7,169 nucleotides of DNA from the NCBI GenBank assembly GCA_025966335.1, contig JAICRS010000154.1, forward strand, positions 1 to 7,169, written 5' to 3'. Both the position numbers and the translations under genes were made by a program. The notes below the pieces were generated by a model that saw only the letters and a list, made by a program, of their open reading frames with translations, was not told where the DNA came from and made no database searches. Shown one piece after another: positions 1-6,366 of the stretch. The stretch's first letter is position 1. Each line of letters begins with the position of its first letter. Source of the DNA: Nocardioidaceae bacterium (lineage in GTDB: Bacteria > Actinomycetota > Actinomycetes > Propionibacteriales > Nocardioidaceae).

Positions 1-1246
1 GTTCCGTGTCAGGCTGCGCATCGGCCTCACCATCGGTGCGGGCCTCCAGTCCGAGCCCTTCCAGCCCATCGGCACCCCCGGGACGCCGGCGCCGCCGACG
101 CTCACCGACCAGGAGACCGCGGGCTCCATCGGGGCGGTCTCGCTCACCTGGCCGGAGGTGGACGCCAACGGGCCGGAACCCGTGCGTTACACGGTCTTCA
201 AGAACAACTCCCCGATGCCGAACTGCACGAACATCCCGACCCGCGGCTGCGACAGCACGAACCTGGCGTACGACGGCACGACCTACCAGTACTCCGTGGT
301 GGCGACCAACGCCAACGGCAAGGGCGTGTCCTCCGTCCAGGGGCCGGCCACCCAGTGGCGGGCCACGGGCAAGCCGGCGTCGTGGGGGTCGTGGAGCGTG
401 CTGCCCACGGGCAGCAACAACCAGGCACGGGCCAGCTTCACCATCCCGCCGTCGCGGGGCGCCGAGTCGCTGGTGCGGATCTACGTCGACGGCGCCAAGG
501 TCCAGCAGGTCGCCGCCACCGGAAAGACGGACCAGCTGTTCGACGTCCCGAACAACCTCACGTCCCACAGCGTGATGCTGGAGGTCTGCAACGAAGAGCT
601 GGCCTGTTCGCAGTCGGCCGCCCAACCCGTGCAGACCTACGGCCCGCTCGTCACGGCCCACATCCACAGCGTCGCGCCCACGATCGACGCCACCCGGATC
701 TCGTGGACCATCGAGGTCGACAGCAACGGCGACGAGGCCACCTTGACCGTGACCAGCGACCAGGGTCGCAACGAGACGTTCACCGTCCCCGTCGGGATCT
801 CGACGGTCACCACCCAGGCGAGGGAGCTCGGCTTCGAGCAGACCGAGAACCTCACCGTGACGCTGGCGGACGGCGCCCCGGCTCGCGGACCGGTCTCGGC
901 CACCGGCTCCGCCACGACCGAGCCGCCCCCGCCGCCGGCCCTGACCCTGATCAAGGGTGCTGCGTGCAACGACGACCCGGCCATGGGTCTGCCCAGGTGC
1001 AATGTCGGCAACGTGCCCGGCGGTAACTGCACGGACCCGGCATGCGCCTTCTTGGACATCGAGCTGCAGAGCTTCACCCGCGGCGGCATCCTCTGCTCGT
1101 TCAACGGAGGTCCCTACCTCTACGGTCCCTATGACGTCAATGGTCGACACACGACCACCTTCTACTTCCGCGTGTCCGGAAATGAGGTCACCGGACGCTG
1201 TACCAACGGGGACGAGTCCGCCGAAGCGACCCCCCTGCTCTGGTGA
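1..1246 (+). CDS. Secreted fibronectin type III / Ig-like repeat protein, C-terminal part (5' end outside window)
   Basis: The frame is open from base 2 to the TGA at 1244-1246, giving about 414 residues with no credible start, so this is the 3' part of a longer gene. An internal GTG at 158 lies inside a domain and is not the start. Numbering from base 2, residues about 30-125 look like a fibronectin type III domain: a VSLTW strand, then RYTVFKN, then TTYQYSVVATNANG. Two more beta-rich repeats follow (about 127-218 and 219-295), then a PPPPP linker. The last ~110 residues hold six Cys (AAC, PRC, GNC, PAC, ILC, GRC), an even number that fits disulfides outside the cell. The protein ends in PLLW, with no LPXTG motif and no C-terminal membrane helix, so any anchor must be N-terminal. 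It lies 19 nt before moxR and is probably the exported partner of that operon. Domain type is inferred from pattern; the exact role is unknown. Confidence 0.8.
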   Translation, partial: FRVRLRIGLTIGAGLQSEPFQPIGTPGTPAPPTLTDQETAGSIGAVSLTWPEVDANGPEPVRYTVFKNNSPMPNCTNIPTRGCDSTNLAYDGTTYQYSVVATNANGKGVSSVQGPATQWRATGKPASWGSWSVLPTGSNNQARASFTIPPSRGAESLVRIYVDGAKVQQVAATGKTDQLFDVPNNLTSHSVMLEVCNEELACSQSAAQPVQTYGPLVTAHIHSVAPTIDATRISWTIEVDSNGDEATLTVTSDQGRNETFTVPVGISTVTTQARELGFEQTENLTVTLADGAPARGPVSATGSATTEPPPPPALTLIKGAACNDDPAMGLPRCNVGNVPGGNCTDPACAFLDIELQSFTRGGILCSFNGGPYLYGPYDVNGRHTTTFYFRVSGNEVTGRCTNGDESAEATPLLW

Positions 1247-1251
1247 CCCCC

Positions 1252-1258
1252 GAAAGGA
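1252..1258 (+). promoter_or_regulatory. Ribosome binding site that sets the moxR start
   Basis: GAAAGGA ends 7 nt before the GTG at 1266. The reading frame stays open upstream to 957, but that extension overlaps the preceding gene and has Thr/Ser/Arg-rich composition typical of an off-frame translation. This site therefore favours GTG 1266 as the true start. Confidence 0.65.
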
Positions 1259-1265
1259 ACCCCGT

Positions 1266-2234
1266 GTGACGATCTCCCAGCAACAAGCGGACTGGTTCAA
1301 GAAGACCTTCGACCAACTGACCGACAACATGGAGCAGGCCGTGCTCGGCAAGCGCCACGTCGTGCGGCTCGCCCTGACGTGCCTGTTGTCGGAGGGGCAC
1401 ATCCTGTTGGAGGACTACCCCGGCACCGGCAAGACGATGCTGGCCCGGGCACTGGCGAACACCATCCAGGGCAGCCAGGCGCGCATCCAGTTCACCCCCG
1501 ACCTGCTGCCCTCCGATGTCACCGGGGTGACGGTCTACGACCAGCACAAGGGCACCTTCGAGTTCCACCAGGGGCCGATCTTCCACACCATCGTGCTGGC
1601 CGACGAGATCAACCGGGCGTCGCCCAAGACGCAGTCGGCGCTGCTGGAGGTGATGGAGGAGAACCGCGTCACCGTCGACGGCGTCGCTCACACCGTGGGT
1701 CGGCCGTTCCTCGTCATCGCGACCCAGAACCCCATCGAGCAGGCCGGCACCTACCGGCTGCCGGAGGCCCAGCTGGACCGCTTCCTGATGAAGACGGCCG
1801 TGGGCTACCCCGACCGGGCGGCAACGGTCGAGCTGCTGGTGAACGCGAAGGTCCGCGACCGCGCGGCCCTGGTCACCCCGGTCATCACGTCGGCCACCAT
1901 CGGCCAGATGAGCGGCCTCGCCGACGACGTGTACGTCGACCCGGCGGTCCTCACGTACGTCGCGGAGCTCGCCGAGGAGTCGCGCCGCCAGCCCCACGTG
2001 CGGCTCGGGCTCTCGGCGCGCGGGTGCCTGGCGCTGGTCCGCGTGTCGAAGACGTGGGCGGCCGCCGACGGCCGCGACCACGTGCTCCCCGACGACGTCA
2101 AGGAGCTCGCCGAGCCCGTGCTCTGCCACCGGTTGCTGCTCGACGCCGAGGCACAGTTCAGCGGGGTCACCATCGAGACCGTCATCGCCCGGCTGCTCGA
2201 CAACGTCGCGCCACCGACCGACCGGGTGGCCTGA
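1266..2234 (+). CDS. MoxR-family AAA+ ATPase
   Basis: 322 residues from a GTG start, the usual size for MoxR proteins. These are cytoplasmic AAA+ ATPases thought to act as chaperones that assemble or activate partner proteins, often VWA or DUF58 proteins encoded next door. Visible motifs in order: Walker A DYPGTGKT (residues 50-57), FTPDLLPSDVTG (76-87, MoxR signature region), Walker B IVLADEIN (109-116, Asp113/Glu114), sensor 1 ATQNP (152-156), and RLPEAQLDRF (164-173), which carries the arginine-finger region. GLSARG in the C-terminal lid fits sensor 2. All ATPase residues I can check are present, so it should be active. It starts 19 nt after the Fn3-like gene and ends 6 nt before the DUF58 gene, consistent with one operon and a shared job at the envelope. 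The substrate is not known; the DUF58 and transglutaminase-like products are the obvious candidates. Confidence 0.95.
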   Translation: MTISQQQADWFKKTFDQLTDNMEQAVLGKRHVVRLALTCLLSEGHILLEDYPGTGKTMLARALANTIQGSQARIQFTPDLLPSDVTGVTVYDQHKGTFEFHQGPIFHTIVLADEINRASPKTQSALLEVMEENRVTVDGVAHTVGRPFLVIATQNPIEQAGTYRLPEAQLDRFLMKTAVGYPDRAATVELLVNAKVRDRAALVTPVITSATIGQMSGLADDVYVDPAVLTYVAELAEESRRQPHVRLGLSARGCLALVRVSKTWAAADGRDHVLPDDVKELAEPVLCHRLLLDAEAQFSGVTIETVIARLLDNVAPPTDRVA

Positions 2235-2240
2235 GCAGAC

Positions 2241-3431
2241 GTGAACACGCTGATGGCGCACGTGCGCCGCTTCACCGGCATCGTCAACGCCCTGGGGTGG
2301 ACGGTGCTGGTGGCGGGTGTCGCCCTCGTCGTCGTCGCGGTCTACACCGACTGGCGCGAGCTCGCGGTGCTCGCCGCCGCCTGCCTGCTGGTCTTCCTGC
2401 TCGCCCTCCCCTTCCTCGTCGGGCGCACGAACGTGCGGGTCGAGGTGGTGCTCCAGCCCGAGCGCGTGATCGCGGGTGGTGCGGTGGCCGCCGGCGTCCG
2501 GGTGCGCAACATCGCCGCGCACGGGCTGCTACCGACCATGCTCGAGCTGCCCGTGGGGTCGATCGTGCACCGCTACCCGGTGCCGCGCCTCGGCCCGGAC
2601 GAGACCCACGAGGAGAGCTTCACGATCCGCACCGAGCGCCGCGGTGTGATCCCCGTCGGGCCGGCCTCCACGCGGCGCGGCGACCCGTTGGCGATGCTCT
2701 CGCGCGACGTCGAGTGGACCGACGTGGTGGAGATCCTGGTCCGCCCGCCGATGGTGCCGATGGACTCGCTCGGCGCCGGCCTGCTCCGCGACCTCGAAGG
2801 AGTCTCGACCGACGCGGTGTCCCACAGCGACCTGGCCTTCCACGCGCTGCGCGAGTACGTGCCCGGTGACGACCTGCGGCACGTGCACTGGCGGTCGTCG
2901 GCGAAGGCGATGGCGGCCTCCGACGACACGCGGTTGCTCGTCCGGCAGTACCTCGACACGCGTCGCAGCCACGTCACCGTGGTCGTCGACGACACCCCTG
3001 GCGTGTGGTCGGACGCGCAGGACTTCGAGACCGCCATGTCGGTCGCCGCGTCGATCCTCGTCCGCGCGACCCTCGACGAGTTCGACACGTCGTTCGTCTG
3101 CGGGACCAGCGCCTCGTCGGGGGTGACCGGCCACCTCGCCCTCGACTCCGTCTGCCGCGCCGAGTTCGGCAGCGTCGGCCTGGTGAGCTCGGCACACCGA
3201 GCCGCCGTGGTCTCCCCCGACACCAGCCTGCTGTTCCTGGTCGGCGGCGCCGCGAGCGACTTCGAGAACTTCCAGCGCGCGGTGACGGCCTTCCCGCCCG
3301 AGGTACGTCGCTACGCCCTGATCGTCGACCCGTCCGCGCCCAGCCGGGTCACCGAGACGGGCGGTTTCGTCGTGGTCCAGGTGGCCGACAAGGCCGACCT
3401 CGGCGCCCTCCTGCGGTGGTCGCAGAGGTGA
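2241..3431 (+). CDS. DUF58 domain-containing membrane protein
   Basis: 396 residues from GTG 2241; ATG 2253 (residue 5) is an alternative start, and neither has a strong Shine-Dalgarno, so coupling to the moxR stop 6 nt upstream is likely. Two membrane helices lie at about 17-35 and 40-60, split by a short TDWRE turn. A beta-rich segment follows (about 63-175), then the DUF58 hallmark REYVPGDDLRHVHWR at 204-218. After it comes a VWA-like strand, VVVDDTPG, with Asp250. In VWA domains this position carries DxSxS; here it reads DxTxG, so metal binding may be weak or lost. DUF58 proteins are regularly encoded beside MoxR ATPases and are thought to be their membrane-side partners. Topology inferred: both termini in the cytoplasm, with the DUF58/VWA part facing MoxR. 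Family assignment is firm; biochemical function is unknown. Confidence 0.93.
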   Translation: MNTLMAHVRRFTGIVNALGWTVLVAGVALVVVAVYTDWRELAVLAAACLLVFLLALPFLVGRTNVRVEVVLQPERVIAGGAVAAGVRVRNIAAHGLLPTMLELPVGSIVHRYPVPRLGPDETHEESFTIRTERRGVIPVGPASTRRGDPLAMLSRDVEWTDVVEILVRPPMVPMDSLGAGLLRDLEGVSTDAVSHSDLAFHALREYVPGDDLRHVHWRSSAKAMAASDDTRLLVRQYLDTRRSHVTVVVDDTPGVWSDAQDFETAMSVAASILVRATLDEFDTSFVCGTSASSGVTGHLALDSVCRAEFGSVGLVSSAHRAAVVSPDTSLLFLVGGAASDFENFQRAVTAFPPEVRRYALIVDPSAPSRVTETGGFVVVQVADKADLGALLRWSQR

Positions 3432-3438
3432 GCCGGGG

Positions 3439-5742
3439 ATGAGGTACTTCCGTCGGCTGACCCTGAGCCAGGCCCGCTGGGTCGGCATCGACGCCGCGTT
3501 CGTGCTCGCGCTGACCGGGGCCGCCCTGGCCGGTCTCGGGTCGACGTTCACCGAGTCCGAGTTCTGGTGGATCGGGATGCTCGGTGCCTTGCTCGCCGTG
3601 CTCACGACCGTCGTGGTCGTGGTGATGCTGCGCTGGCCGAGCGCGGTCGCGGCGCTGCTTGTGGTGGTCTGGTACTTCCTTCTCGGTCCCGTCCTGACCC
3701 TGCGCTCGCAGGGACTCGCGGCCCCGGGCCCGGACAGCTGGCGGGTACTGGTCGACGAGGCCCTGTTCGGCTGGAAGGACCTGTTGACCACCCTGCCGCC
3801 GGTGGACGGGGAGTCGCGGCTGCTCGCGCTGCCCTGGTTGCTGGGACTGGTCACCGGGCTGCTGGCCTTGGTGCTGAGCCTCGTCCGCACCCGGCGGACC
3901 CTGGTCGCCGCGCCGCTGCCGCTGCTGCCGCCACTGGCGCTGCTCGCGCTGGTCATCCTGCTCGGCGTCGGACGGCCCGAGTCGCTGTGGCTCCAGGGCG
4001 GCGTGTTCGCGGTGCTGGCGCTGGCCTGGCTCGGCCTGCGCTACGGGCGGGCGTCGACACCGGTGAAGAGCACCCAGGGCCAGCTGGTCAGGATCGGCAC
4101 GGGTGCGGCGCTGGTGGGCGTCGCCGGGCTCCTGGCCCTGCCGGTCGGCACCTGGGCGTCCGGTGGCGACGAGGACCGGGTGATCCTGCGCAGCCAGGTG
4201 GACCCACCCTTCGACGTGGGGCAGTACCCCTCGCCGCTGGCGTCCTTCCGCCGCTACGTCGAGCTGCCGAAGGGCAAGAAGAGCGCGCTCAACCTGCACG
4301 ACACCACCCTCTTCACCATCGAGGGAGTGCCGTCCGGAGCCCGCGTGCGCCTGGCGGTGCTCGACCGCTACGACGGAGTCGTGTGGGGAGCCAGCAACAA
4401 CGCGCAGCCCGGCGCCGAGAACGACACGTACCAACGTGTCTCCAGCGTGATCGACAACCCGGTCGAGGGCACCGGGGTGGACGCGCGGGTGACGATCGGC
4501 CCGGGCTGGAGCGGCGTGTGGCTGCCGACCGTGGGCGCCCTCCAGAGCCTGCGGTTCCTGTCGGAGGACCAGGAGGCGCTCTCGGAGTCGTTCCGCTACA
4601 ACCTGGGGACGTCCTCGGCCGTCGTCCCGGCCGGCGTGCACCCCGGAGACGTGTACACCTTCACGGCGGTGTCGCCCCGGGACGACCTCACTCCCGAGTC
4701 GGCGCCGTCCAGCAACGTCGGCGCGGCGGCCGAGGCGGCCGGCTTCCTGGACACACAGGCGGTGCAGTGGTCGGAGGGCGAGCGCCAGCCGATGCGCCGA
4801 GTGCTCGCGATCGCCCGGCACCTCAAGTCCGAGGGCAAGTACTCCGACGGCGTCATCGAGAGCGAGAAGATCTACCACGCCGGCCACAACCGCTACCGCC
4901 TCACCGACGACACCGGCGGCGTGAACTCGCCGTTCGTCGTGGGAAACGACGAGCAGTACGCCGCGTGGATGGCGCTCCTCGCCAACCGGATCGGCGTCCC
5001 GGCCCGCGTGGTGCTGGGGGCGATCGTCCCCGACGGGGGTACGGTCACCGGCGCCGACGTGCACGCGTGGGTCGAGCTGCAGGTGGCCGACGGGAGCTGG
5101 CGGACGCTGCCCACCGAGCTGTTCATGGACGACGACCGGCCGGCCGAGCAGCAGACGATTCGCCCGCAGCAGCTCAGCGGCAGCGTCGTGCCGCCACCGG
5201 CGCCCATCCCGCCGCCGTCGACCGCCGGCGAGCAGAACGACGCCGACATGAGGGTGCGCAAGAACAGGTCGACCGCGAAGCAGGCCACCGACGAGGTGGC
5301 CGGGCCGGTGGCGCAGTGGCTGGGCCGCGCGATCCGCTACGTCGCCGCACCGCTGCTCGCCCTGGTCATCCTGCTCTCGTCGGTCGTCGTGGCGAAGCTG
5401 CTGCGCCGCCGGCGACGCCGTACCCGGACCAAGGTCTCCGCGCGGTTCGTCGGCGCCTGGCGGGAGCTGGTCGACCACGCCCGCGACCTGGGCCAGCCCA
5501 TCCCGGTCGGGTTCGGGGTGACCCGGCGCGAGCAGTCCGCCGAGATCGTCTCGCCCGGTGCCCGGACCCTCGCCCACCGCGCCGACAGCCACGTGTTCGG
5601 CCCGCGGGTGCCCCGCCCCCGCGACGCCGAGGCGTACTGGCGCGAGGTCGACCACGAACGGGCCGCCATGTCGGCCTCCGTCGGCCGCTGGCAGCGGATC
5701 CGCGCCGCCCTGAGCCTCACCACGTTCCGCCGGACCCAGTGA
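3439..5742 (+). CDS. TgpA-like transmembrane protein with degenerate transglutaminase-like domain
   Basis: 767 residues from ATG 3439, with AGAGGTGA (3424-3431) as a fitting ribosome site overlapping the DUF58 stop. The N-terminal block has about seven hydrophobic helices (roughly 16-36, 43-64, 68-88, 131-149, 157-177, 183-200, 219-237). A large extracellular part (about 240-630) includes VLDRYDGVVW and the transglutaminase core. A single helix follows at about 635-655, then an Arg-rich stop-transfer stretch and a cytoplasmic tail of about 110 residues resembling DUF4129-type tails. This is the TgpA layout (DUF3488 / transglutaminase-like / DUF4129). In the core, GNDEQYAAWMALL aligns with the family's GxCxxFA, but Asp504 replaces the nucleophilic Cys. 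His542 is kept in VHAWVEL. The segment normally ending in Asp-Pro-Thr reads WRTLPT (554-559), with Leu before Pro-Thr. Cys-dependent transglutaminase or protease chemistry is therefore unlikely, and a binding or structural role is inferred. It is last in the operon, 7 nt after the DUF58 gene. Confidence 0.92.
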   Translation: MRYFRRLTLSQARWVGIDAAFVLALTGAALAGLGSTFTESEFWWIGMLGALLAVLTTVVVVVMLRWPSAVAALLVVVWYFLLGPVLTLRSQGLAAPGPDSWRVLVDEALFGWKDLLTTLPPVDGESRLLALPWLLGLVTGLLALVLSLVRTRRTLVAAPLPLLPPLALLALVILLGVGRPESLWLQGGVFAVLALAWLGLRYGRASTPVKSTQGQLVRIGTGAALVGVAGLLALPVGTWASGGDEDRVILRSQVDPPFDVGQYPSPLASFRRYVELPKGKKSALNLHDTTLFTIEGVPSGARVRLAVLDRYDGVVWGASNNAQPGAENDTYQRVSSVIDNPVEGTGVDARVTIGPGWSGVWLPTVGALQSLRFLSEDQEALSESFRYNLGTSSAVVPAGVHPGDVYTFTAVSPRDDLTPESAPSSNVGAAAEAAGFLDTQAVQWSEGERQPMRRVLAIARHLKSEGKYSDGVIESEKIYHAGHNRYRLTDDTGGVNSPFVVGNDEQYAAWMALLANRIGVPARVVLGAIVPDGGTVTGADVHAWVELQVADGSWRTLPTELFMDDDRPAEQQTIRPQQLSGSVVPPPAPIPPPSTAGEQNDADMRVRKNRSTAKQATDEVAGPVAQWLGRAIRYVAAPLLALVILLSSVVVAKLLRRRRRRTRTKVSARFVGAWRELVDHARDLGQPIPVGFGVTRREQSAEIVSPGARTLAHRADSHVFGPRVPRPRDAEAYWREVDHERAAMSASVGRWQRIRAALSLTTFRRTQ

Positions 5743-5769
5743 GAGGCCCACGGGCAGAATTGGGCTCTC
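5741..5769 (+). terminator. Hairpin overlapping the stop of the envelope operon, possible U-less terminator
   Basis: GAGAGGCCCA (5741-5750) pairs with TGGGCTCTC (5761-5769) as nine base pairs with one bulged G and a 10-nt loop. The hairpin begins inside the TGA stop. No T-run follows, so it is not a classical intrinsic terminator, but U-less hairpins at operon ends are common in actinomycetes. Its 3' arm also contains the -35 element of the next promoter. Confidence 0.45.
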
Positions 5770-5789
5770 GACCGCCGCGGGGCTAGACT
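5760..5789 (+). promoter_or_regulatory. Predicted housekeeping sigma promoter of the infA-rpmJ-rpsM-rpsK operon
   Basis: A -35-like TTGGGC (5760-5765) is followed after 18 bp by a -10-like TAGACT (5784-5789), a good match to the actinobacterial principal-sigma consensus. Transcription would begin near 5795-5797, leaving a 5' leader of about 205 nt before infA. Its position directly after the last envelope gene suggests that the translation genes are transcribed separately from the MoxR module. Confidence 0.6.
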
Positions 5790-5875
5790 CGCGTGTCGGC
5801 CCAACGTGGGTCGTGCTTCGTCGTGCCTCGCGGCTGTCCGAGCGCCTCCGACCTCTCCGAACAGGAGAGTTCGCC

Positions 5876-5931
5876 GTGCGCCCCGGATGAGGGGACGCAG
5901 CACCTCCACGAGGTCCACCCGGACCCTCTGA
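5876..5931 (+). other. Possible leader-peptide ORF pair (4 and 14 codons) in the infA leader
   Basis: AGGAGAG (5863-5869) is the best Shine-Dalgarno in the leader and lies 6 nt before GTG 5876, which opens a 4-codon ORF (MRPG, TGA 5888-5890). Its stop overlaps an ATG at 5887 (ATGA), which opens a second ORF, MRGRSTSTRSTRTL. That one stops at TGA 5929-5931, inside the TGAC loop of the 5918-5943 hairpin. The arrangement resembles translational coupling and a ribosome-sensing leader. It could equally be chance, because the Shine-Dalgarno is also one arm of a short stem and the peptides match nothing I know. Confidence 0.22.
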
Positions 5932-5993
5932 CGAGGGACCGGGGCGGTTCCCGGACCGACCGGAAGACGACCGAACGTACCCCAACAGATTGC

Positions 5994-5998
5994 GGAGG
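5994..5998 (+). promoter_or_regulatory. infA ribosome binding site with very short spacing
   Basis: GGAGG ends only 2 nt before the ATG at 6001, closer than the usual 5-9 nt. The ATG is nevertheless the right start, because the protein from here has the standard 73-residue actinobacterial IF-1 N-terminus. No other start codon is in frame nearby apart from an ATT at 5989. Confidence 0.6.
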
Positions 5999-6000
5999 AC

Positions 6001-6222
6001 ATGCCGAAGAAGGAAGGCGTGATCGAGATCGAGGGCACCGTCGTGGAGGCCCTCCCCAATGCGATGTTCCGTGTGGAGCTCAGCAACGGGCACAAGGTTC
6101 TCGCCCACATCAGCGGCAAGATGCGCCAGCACTACATCCGGATCCTCCCCGAGGACCGCGTGGTGGTGGAGCTCTCTCCCTACGACCTCACCCGGGGTCG
6201 GATCGTCTACCGCTACAAGTAA
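6001..6222 (+). CDS. infA: Translation initiation factor IF-1
   Basis: 73 residues, the exact length typical of actinobacterial IF-1. IF-1 binds the ribosomal A site of the 30S subunit during initiation and cooperates with IF-2 and IF-3. The whole protein is a single S1-like OB fold. Recognisable family segments are GVIEIEGTVVEALPNAMFRVEL near the start (given here by its positions 6-27), then NGHKVLAHISGKMRQHYIRI, LPEDRVVVELSPYDLTRGRI and a YRYK end. It is the first gene of the ribosomal block, about 205 nt downstream of the predicted start of transcription and 30 nt before rpmJ. It follows an envelope operon here; in many bacteria secY, adk or map precede infA. Identity is essentially certain. 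Confidence 0.98.
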   Translation: MPKKEGVIEIEGTVVEALPNAMFRVELSNGHKVLAHISGKMRQHYIRILPEDRVVVELSPYDLTRGRIVYRYK

Positions 6223-6252
6223 CCGACAGCCGATTCTGAGAGGACCTCCCTC

Positions 6253-6366
6253 GTGAAGGTCAACCCGAGCGTCAAGAAGATCTGTGACAAGTGCAAGGTG
6301 ATCCGTCGCCACGGCCGCGTCATGGTGATCTGCGAGAACCCGCGCCACAAGCAGCGCCAGGGCTAG
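6253..6366 (+). CDS. rpmJ: 50S ribosomal protein L36 (zinc-binding, C+ type)
   Basis: A 37-codon gene starting at GTG 6253 and ending at TAG 6364-6366. AGAGGA (6239-6244) lies 8 nt upstream as the ribosome site. The product starts VKVNPSVKKICDKCKVIRR and ends NPRHKQRQG, the standard L36 sequence and size. Cys11, Cys14, Cys27 and His32 form the zinc ribbon, so this is the zinc-containing form. Bacteria with this form often carry a second, Cys-less copy elsewhere for zinc-poor conditions; none is visible here. L36 is a small late-assembly protein of the large subunit. It is cotranscribed with infA, with a 30-nt gap. Confidence 0.97.
   Translation: MKVNPSVKKICDKCKVIRRHGRVMVICENPRHKQRQG

Larger units (their letters stand above)
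5796..6000 (+). promoter_or_regulatory. Structured 5' leader of infA
   Basis: This untranslated stretch contains a perfect 6-bp stem (CTCTCC 5853-5858 / GGAGAG 5864-5869, 5-nt loop). It also has a larger hairpin at 5918-5943: CCCGG and CCCTC arms pair with GAGGG and CCGGG around a TGAC loop, with one A-A mismatch. CCGGG (5939-5943) can instead pair with CCCGG (5950-5954), and GGTCC (5912-5916) can pair with GGACC at 5921-5925 or 5953-5957. Several folds are therefore mutually exclusive. I recognise no known riboswitch or ribosomal-protein leader family. A regulatory role is inferred only from the leader's length and structure. Confidence 0.4.

Noticed and set aside
957..1265. N-terminal extension of MoxR from 957
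   Set aside because: It overlaps the well-supported Fn3-like gene, has low-complexity composition and is not part of the MoxR family. GTG 1266 has a good ribosome site and gives the normal length.
3567..5786. 739-codon plus-strand frame overlapping the TgpA-like gene
   Set aside because: Ala/Arg/Gly/Pro-rich shadow with no recognisable motifs, whereas the overlapping 3439-5742 frame has clear helices and family motifs.
5793..6239. 148-codon ORF starting at GTG 5793 and running over infA
   Set aside because: Its start lies at or before the predicted transcription start, it has no ribosome site, and its 3' half is an off-frame reading of infA.
3349..6348. 999-codon open frame on the minus strand
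   Set aside because: It runs antisense across the DUF58 end, the TgpA-like gene, infA and rpmJ. Its His/Arg/Gly/Gln-rich composition is typical of GC-driven shadow frames, and no domain is visible.
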